A stretch of DNA of 9,272 nt from Alphaproteobacteria bacterium UBA685 (GTDB lineage Bacteria; Pseudomonadota; Alphaproteobacteria; Puniceispirillales; Puniceispirillaceae). The notes beneath the pieces were generated by a model. The model was not told the origin of the DNA. It worked only from the letters and a program-made list of their open reading frames with translations, and made no database searches. The stretch covers positions 6,710 through 15,981 of the forward strand of contig DBMZ01000080.1 in the NCBI GenBank assembly GCA_002299005.1, in the 5' to 3' direction. A program made the translations under genes and the position numbers. Of this stretch, positions 6,401 through 9,272 are shown piece after piece (the stretch's first letter is position 1; each line of letters opens with the position of its first letter).

Positions 6401-9272
6401 ATGAGGGCCTGCAAGCTGGTGAAGAATTTGGCACGTCCGTCGCTTTGAGTAATGATGCCACCTTAATGGCGGTTGGCAGTCTGAATGATGGTGGCTCTCC
6501 TGACACTTCAACAGATTATGGCTCTGTGTCCCTATACAGCTTTACCGACCAGAATTTTGGCGGCGCTTCTTTGGTTGGCACGATTGGCTATGGCTATACA
6601 GGCACCAATGATGTGAATTTCGATTCCGGCGGTGATGAATTTGGCCAATCAGTCTCGCTTAACGGGGATGGAAGCAGGCTTGCAGTTGGCGAGATGGCAG
6701 AAGGCGGCAAGGGCGCGGTGCGTCTCTTCAGCTTTACCAATACAGGCTTTTCGTCAGGCGCGCTTACCGCCACAATTGGTGATGGCTTCACAGGCACAAA
6801 TGATGTCTCCCTCACCCTTGACAGCGATGATGATTTTGGCTCAGGCGTCTCTTTATCAGATGATGCCAGCTTGTTAGTGGTCGGCGCCCCTGGTGATGAT
6901 ACAACCACCCTTACCAATTCAGGTGCCGCCTATTTATTCCGCTTTAGCGATGGTGATTTCACCGGCGGCACAGCAGCTGGCACAATGGGCTCTGGCTATA
7001 GTGGCGCAGGTGATGTCGCGGTCACATTAGCCGCCAATGATGCGTTTGGCGCGTCTGTATCACTAGATGGTGACGGCAACAGGCTGGCTGTTGGCATGAC
7101 AGGTGATACAGGGCCCGACGGCAACAGTAACGCAGGCGCGGTCGCCCTATTTACCTTTGGCGATACAAGCTTCACCTCAGGCGCATTGGTCGGCACAATT
7201 GGTGATGGCTATAATGGCACCAATGACATTAACGTCGCCTTGCTAGATAAAAATTACGATTTTGGCACAGCGGTTGCGTTAAATGCCACAGGTGACCGTC
7301 TGGCGGTTGGCGCACCAAACGCTGATGGCAATACAGATAGCGATGCAGGCGCGGTCTTTATCTTTGGCTTTAATAACACTGATTTCACATCTGGCGAGCT
7401 AACCCAGCTTATCGGCGAAGGCTATACCGACAGCAAGGCATTCGATGTCACCAATGTTGACGCCAGTGATGGGTTTGGCGCCTCTGTTGCCTATAATGAG
7501 TTTGGCACCCGCCTTGCGGTTGGCGCGACGGGCGATGACGGTTCTTCAAACAGTCAAGCAAATGCCGGCGCGGTGCATCTTCTCTCAGCGGCACGTGCCT
7601 CAGGCGGATATGCCTCAACGGGCCAGACATTCGCCAATCTTGCCAGCGATTCAGTCACTGTGAACGCCTATGAAGTTGCCGATATCCTTGCCAGAGGCAC
7701 TGATTTAACCTTGCAAGCATCGAATGATATAACCGTCGCCTCGCAAGTCCAGGTGGGCGGCTTTGCACAATCAGCGGGCGATCTTACTTTGCGCGCGGGG
7801 CGGTCTGTTACCATCAACCAATCGGTTGAGACAAATGGTGGTGGCATTTCTGTGATTGCCAATGACACAGCCGCAAATGGCGTCATCGAAGCACAAAGAG
7901 ATAGCGGCAATGCGGGCATCAGCCTTGCGGCAAACAAATCTCTTAATGCCGGCACAGGTGCGATTAGCCTCTTGATAGAAAATGCCAGTGATAGGACCAA
8001 CAACACATCAGGCGATATCGCGTTGGGCACTAGCACATTGGTGACAGGCGGGATTGTGACCATCGTCAATCAGGGGCCGACCGCAGGCTCTGATATCACC
8101 GTCGCCACAGGCGGCCAAATAAGAGCCTCTGGCACAGGCAATGCGCTCATCCTTGCTGCAGATGCCTTCACCAATAATGCGGGCAGTGCGGTGATAGACG
8201 CAACAAATGGCCGCTATCAGCTTTGGACAGCGAATGATACAGGTTATGATATCTCTGACCTCAGCCCTGATTTCATCCAATATGGCGCGAGCTATGGTGT
8301 CACCAGCATTTCAGGCGCGGACGCAGAAGATGGTCTATTCTTTACCGACACCGCAAGCGTGTCACCAGATTTCCGCACCAGCACAACCAAGACCTATGAT
8401 GGCACAAGCACAGCGACTGTCGCTGATGCTGATATTGGCACCAGCGGCGTTAATCTAAATGAGAGTGTGGTGCTAACAGCTGGCAGTGCGAGCTTTGATG
8501 ACGCCAATGTCGGCTCTGGCAAGACAGTCTCTTTGAGCGGCCTTAGCATTGCCTCCGCCACAAGAGGCAGCATTGATGTCTATGGCTATACGCTGACCTC
8601 AACGAGTGCGAATAATGCAAACGGGACGATTAACGCCAAATCACTCAGCCTCACAGGCCAAAGCGCCCAAGATAAAACCTATGACAGCAACAGCTCTGCC
8701 ACGGTCAGCTATGGCAGCCTGTCAGGTCTTGTGGGCGGCGATACAGTCACGCTTGATACCAGCAGTGCCGCAAGCAGTTTTGCTGATGCGAATGTTGGCA
8801 CAAACAAAACGGTGACAATCGCGAATTTGGGGCTGTCAGGCGCAGATGCCAGCAATTATGTCATCAGCAATCAGCAAACATCTGCCGATATCACAGCCGC
8901 TACGCTCAGCCTTTTGAGCGCTACAGCGGATGATAAAACCTATGATGGTTTGCAAGCGGCAAATATCTCTGCCTATGGCGGCCTATCAGGGGTCTTGGGC
9001 GCTGAGACAGTGTCACTAGACACCTCGTCTATCAGCGCTGATTTTGACAGCGCAAATGTTGGCACAAATAAGACTGTCACCCTTTCAGGCCTTGCGCTTA
9101 CCGGCGCAGATGCGGGCAATTATCAAATCGCCAGCACCACAACAACAAGTGCTGACATAACCGCCAAAGCCTTGACGATTGGCGCATCTACGGCAGGTGA
9201 TAAGATTTATGATACCACGAACACAGCCACAATCACAGCTGGCACATTAAGTGGCTTTATCGGCTCTGAGAC
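3397..9272 (+). CDS. Giant TpsA-like adhesin with FG-GAP and YDG repeats, 3' truncated
   Basis: At least 1958 residues are encoded in one uninterrupted frame that is still open at the window end. The predicted product is a secreted or surface-bound two-partner-secretion (filamentous hemagglutinin-like) exoprotein. Residues 1-30 resemble a signal peptide ending in AFA. About 31-230 are the TPS secretion domain, with INGNGVIFG at 112-120 in the place of the family's NPNG motif. About 230-547 are beta-helix-like, ending in LLLDPKNITI (538-547). About 557-1403 are twelve FG-GAP-type repeats, about 1404-1658 a second beta-helix-like segment, and from about 1660 YDG-type repeats begin. The protein is Gly/Asp/Ser/Thr/Ala-rich and has no cysteine, as expected for such exports. 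The start is uncertain: the frame opens at 3319 but contains no ATG before 3445, which would cut the signal peptide. TTG 3397 gives the best signal peptide, TTG 3367 is an alternative, and neither has a clear Shine-Dalgarno. The outer-membrane partner TpsB is not in view. Adhesion or biofilm function is inferred from family only. Confidence 0.9.
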   Translation, partial: MVNTRFHAIGRLSLALMLTAQPFVPQYAFANPTNPNVTNGQASITGEGTGHVTINQSSERAFIEWDGFSVGASERVDFIQPSADAVTANKVIGTDPSQILGQINATGRLLIINGNGVIFGQDSVIDAAAFLATTHDIAADEIMTSTGDLSFSGGTASIINNGNIALRDGGIAALLAPHIVNNGVITARLGTIALSAANQVSIDFYGDGLLSYSADSALLESVSGNLAGTDSLIDQQGTLSADGGLIQMTTKAASDVIAQSVNIGGLVRARGASMQDGRIILSGDSAIIIDQDAEIDANNGGDINITGKIISVGGTLSAAGTNAGGTITLTASNLTSLSGTIDASATIGDGGTISVQAGRITESAASELNASGGTSGGTISVTADTNLMSSGSYDASASNGDGGLIDVTATDLRALSGGYDASGTNAGGRVRIGGAFQGGKELDFTQSYIDSFVTRWPDTPALPNASKTFLNNGTHINVSSANGAGGTAIIWSDVETTFLGSLSANGNGDNNGGSAEISSAATLRYASLAGIDVGDGTLLLDPKNITIGSSAEVQSWSYQGAIGRWYEPSIDTGTLDTNDGFGSAIAMSNDGTLLAVGAMGDDAADGNTSGAGAVYLYSFTDDNFGGGALSGIIGKGYSGTGNTNMSALEARDAFGSSLAMNSSGDMLVVGASGDDGNSNAGTDTGALYLFSFSDSSFSGGSLDGTIGAGYSTLSVSLDDGDDFGSGVALNSDGTRMLVGASGDDGFNNGVSGSGAVYMMSFSNSAYGSPSIEGTIGSGYSGADDLDISALEANDAFGASVATSANNMRAVVGATGDDSADTSGSYDFGAVYLLSFENESYKTPTHELTIGATYKGTNDIDTGGTQGDNLGASVAISDDGTLIAIGAPNNDGQSGSSNLNYGTVTILDYNSTNLAVAPTTRKLGRNYTGADNLNLADLATNDLFGTALAMSGDGTYLASSLFGGDGDGGGTDSGEVSILSLGTTAALVSNIGDGYLSNTYPNNEGLQAGEEFGTSVALSNDATLMAVGSLNDGGSPDTSTDYGSVSLYSFTDQNFGGASLVGTIGYGYTGTNDVNFDSGGDEFGQSVSLNGDGSRLAVGEMAEGGKGAVRLFSFTNTGFSSGALTATIGDGFTGTNDVSLTLDSDDDFGSGVSLSDDASLLVVGAPGDDTTTLTNSGAAYLFRFSDGDFTGGTAAGTMGSGYSGAGDVAVTLAANDAFGASVSLDGDGNRLAVGMTGDTGPDGNSNAGAVALFTFGDTSFTSGALVGTIGDGYNGTNDINVALLDKNYDFGTAVALNATGDRLAVGAPNADGNTDSDAGAVFIFGFNNTDFTSGELTQLIGEGYTDSKAFDVTNVDASDGFGASVAYNEFGTRLAVGATGDDGSSNSQANAGAVHLLSAARASGGYASTGQTFANLASDSVTVNAYEVADILARGTDLTLQASNDITVASQVQVGGFAQSAGDLTLRAGRSVTINQSVETNGGGISVIANDTAANGVIEAQRDSGNAGISLAANKSLNAGTGAISLLIENASDRTNNTSGDIALGTSTLVTGGIVTIVNQGPTAGSDITVATGGQIRASGTGNALILAADAFTNNAGSAVIDATNGRYQLWTANDTGYDISDLSPDFIQYGASYGVTSISGADAEDGLFFTDTASVSPDFRTSTTKTYDGTSTATVADADIGTSGVNLNESVVLTAGSASFDDANVGSGKTVSLSGLSIASATRGSIDVYGYTLTSTSANNANGTINAKSLSLTGQSAQDKTYDSNSSATVSYGSLSGLVGGDTVTLDTSSAASSFADANVGTNKTVTIANLGLSGADASNYVISNQQTSADITAATLSLLSATADDKTYDGLQAANISAYGGLSGVLGAETVSLDTSSISADFDSANVGTNKTVTLSGLALTGADAGNYQIASTTTTSADITAKALTIGASTAGDKIYDTTNTATITAGTLSGFIGSE
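3487..4080 (+). other. TPS secretion domain (filamentous hemagglutinin N-terminal)
   Basis: The segment follows the usual order of the family: an NP-rich mature N-terminus, GHVTINQSSERAFIEWDGFS, an ASERVDF strand, ANKVIGTDPSQILGQINATG, LLIINGNGVIFGQ, and AAFLATTHDI. This is the domain recognised by the TpsB POTRA domains in known systems. The commonly conserved NPNG is NGNG here (residues 113-116). Confidence 0.85.
4330..4713 (+). repeat. Five tandem 26-residue (78-base) repeats
   Basis: Units start at 4330, 4408, 4486, 4564 and 4642, the first four exactly 78 bases each and the last slightly shorter. The shared pattern is SGxYDASxxxxxGGTIxVTA followed by a short polar stretch. One unit corresponds to about one turn of a right-handed beta-helix, the fold of known TpsA proteins. 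Conservation is at protein level rather than DNA level, so this is an old repeat and not a recent expansion. Confidence 0.75.
5065..7605 (+). repeat. Twelve FG-GAP-type repeats inside the adhesin
   Basis: The unit follows the pattern DxFGxSVALxxDGxxLAVGAxGDD, then a variable polar loop, GAVYLFSF, a short loop, and GGxLxGTIGxGYxG. The Phe of each FG (Leu in unit 5) is at 5137, 5356, 5563, 5782, 6001, 6223, 6427, 6640, 6835, 7045, 7261 and 7474, so the period is 65-74 residues. The units match the FG-GAP_2 type of repeat, known as beta-propeller blades in integrin alpha chains and many bacterial surface proteins. Units 5 (DNLGASVAI) and 6 (YLASSLFGGDGDGG) are the most divergent. Whether the twelve form one or two propellers cannot be told from the sequence. 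Confidence 0.85.
7606..8370 (+). other. Second beta-helix-like TpsA backbone segment
   Basis: After the propeller repeats the sequence returns to the TpsA style: SVTVNAYEVADILARG, DLTLQASNDITVAS, GDLTLRAGRSVTINQSVET, AGISLAANKSLNAGTGAISL. It then runs to a GRYQLWTANDTGYD and SPDFIQYGASYGV stretch, which in many filamentous hemagglutinin family proteins leads directly into YDG repeats, as it does here. Function is structural by inference. Confidence 0.7.
8371..9272 (+). repeat. YDG-type repeats, at least four, continuing past the window
   Basis: The marker K(T/I)YD occurs with Tyr codons at 8395, 8680, 8941 and 9208, giving periods of 95, 87 and 89 residues. Each unit has KTYDGxxxAxV, then a GxLSGxxGxETVxLDTS-like strand, a D(A/S)ANVGTNKTVTxxxLxLSGADAxNY block, and an ADITAKxLxIx linker. 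The fourth unit is cut by the window end. YDG domains are short Ig-like stalk modules of bacterial adhesins. Confidence 0.85.

Noticed and set aside
5065..7605. CRISPR or recent tandem DNA duplication in the repeat region
   Set aside because: Periodicity is at protein level (65-74 residues, variable) with diverged DNA; there are no short identical repeats with equal-length spacers.

Overview
The window looks like a piece of a Gram-negative, probably alphaproteobacterial, chromosome with intermediate GC. I base this on protein style only (a YadG/YadH-like ABC pair, a DUF3291 protein, and a two-partner-secretion type exoprotein). Genus and species cannot be named from the sequence; a marine alphaproteobacterium such as the SAR116 group is a guess.

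Layout. Bases 1-44 are probably the last codons of an upstream gene. A tight two-gene operon (55-1763) encodes an ABC-2 type exporter: the ATPase and its six-helix permease overlap by 4 bases. A small stem-loop follows the permease stop. A ten-helix EamA/DMT family transporter (1807-2673) comes next on the same strand. A DUF3291 protein (2684-3136) is convergent with it on the minus strand. An AT-rich, palindrome-rich intergenic region (3137-3396) separates the DUF3291 gene from a very large, divergently transcribed gene.

That large gene fills the rest of the window (about 3397-9272) and runs off the end. One reading frame is open from 3319 to the last base, with no internal stop or frameshift. 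It encodes at least 1958 residues of a cysteine-free exported protein. In order it has a signal peptide, a filamentous-hemagglutinin-type (TpsA) secretion domain, a beta-helix-like region with five 26-residue tandem repeats, an array of twelve FG-GAP-type repeats of 65-74 residues, a second beta-helix-like segment, and at least four YDG-type repeats of about 90 residues.

The most interesting points are two. The FG-GAP array (about 850 residues) sits inside what otherwise reads as one conventional TpsA backbone, between an LLLDPKNITI motif and the DLTLQASNDITV segment that normally follows it closely. The leader of this gene has no convincing ATG or Shine-Dalgarno sequence for the frame, but holds a 17-20 bp imperfect inverted repeat and a short out-of-frame ATG ORF that one extra T would fuse to the adhesin. 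The partner outer-membrane transporter (TpsB) is not in the window. The four smaller genes show no evident functional link to the adhesin.
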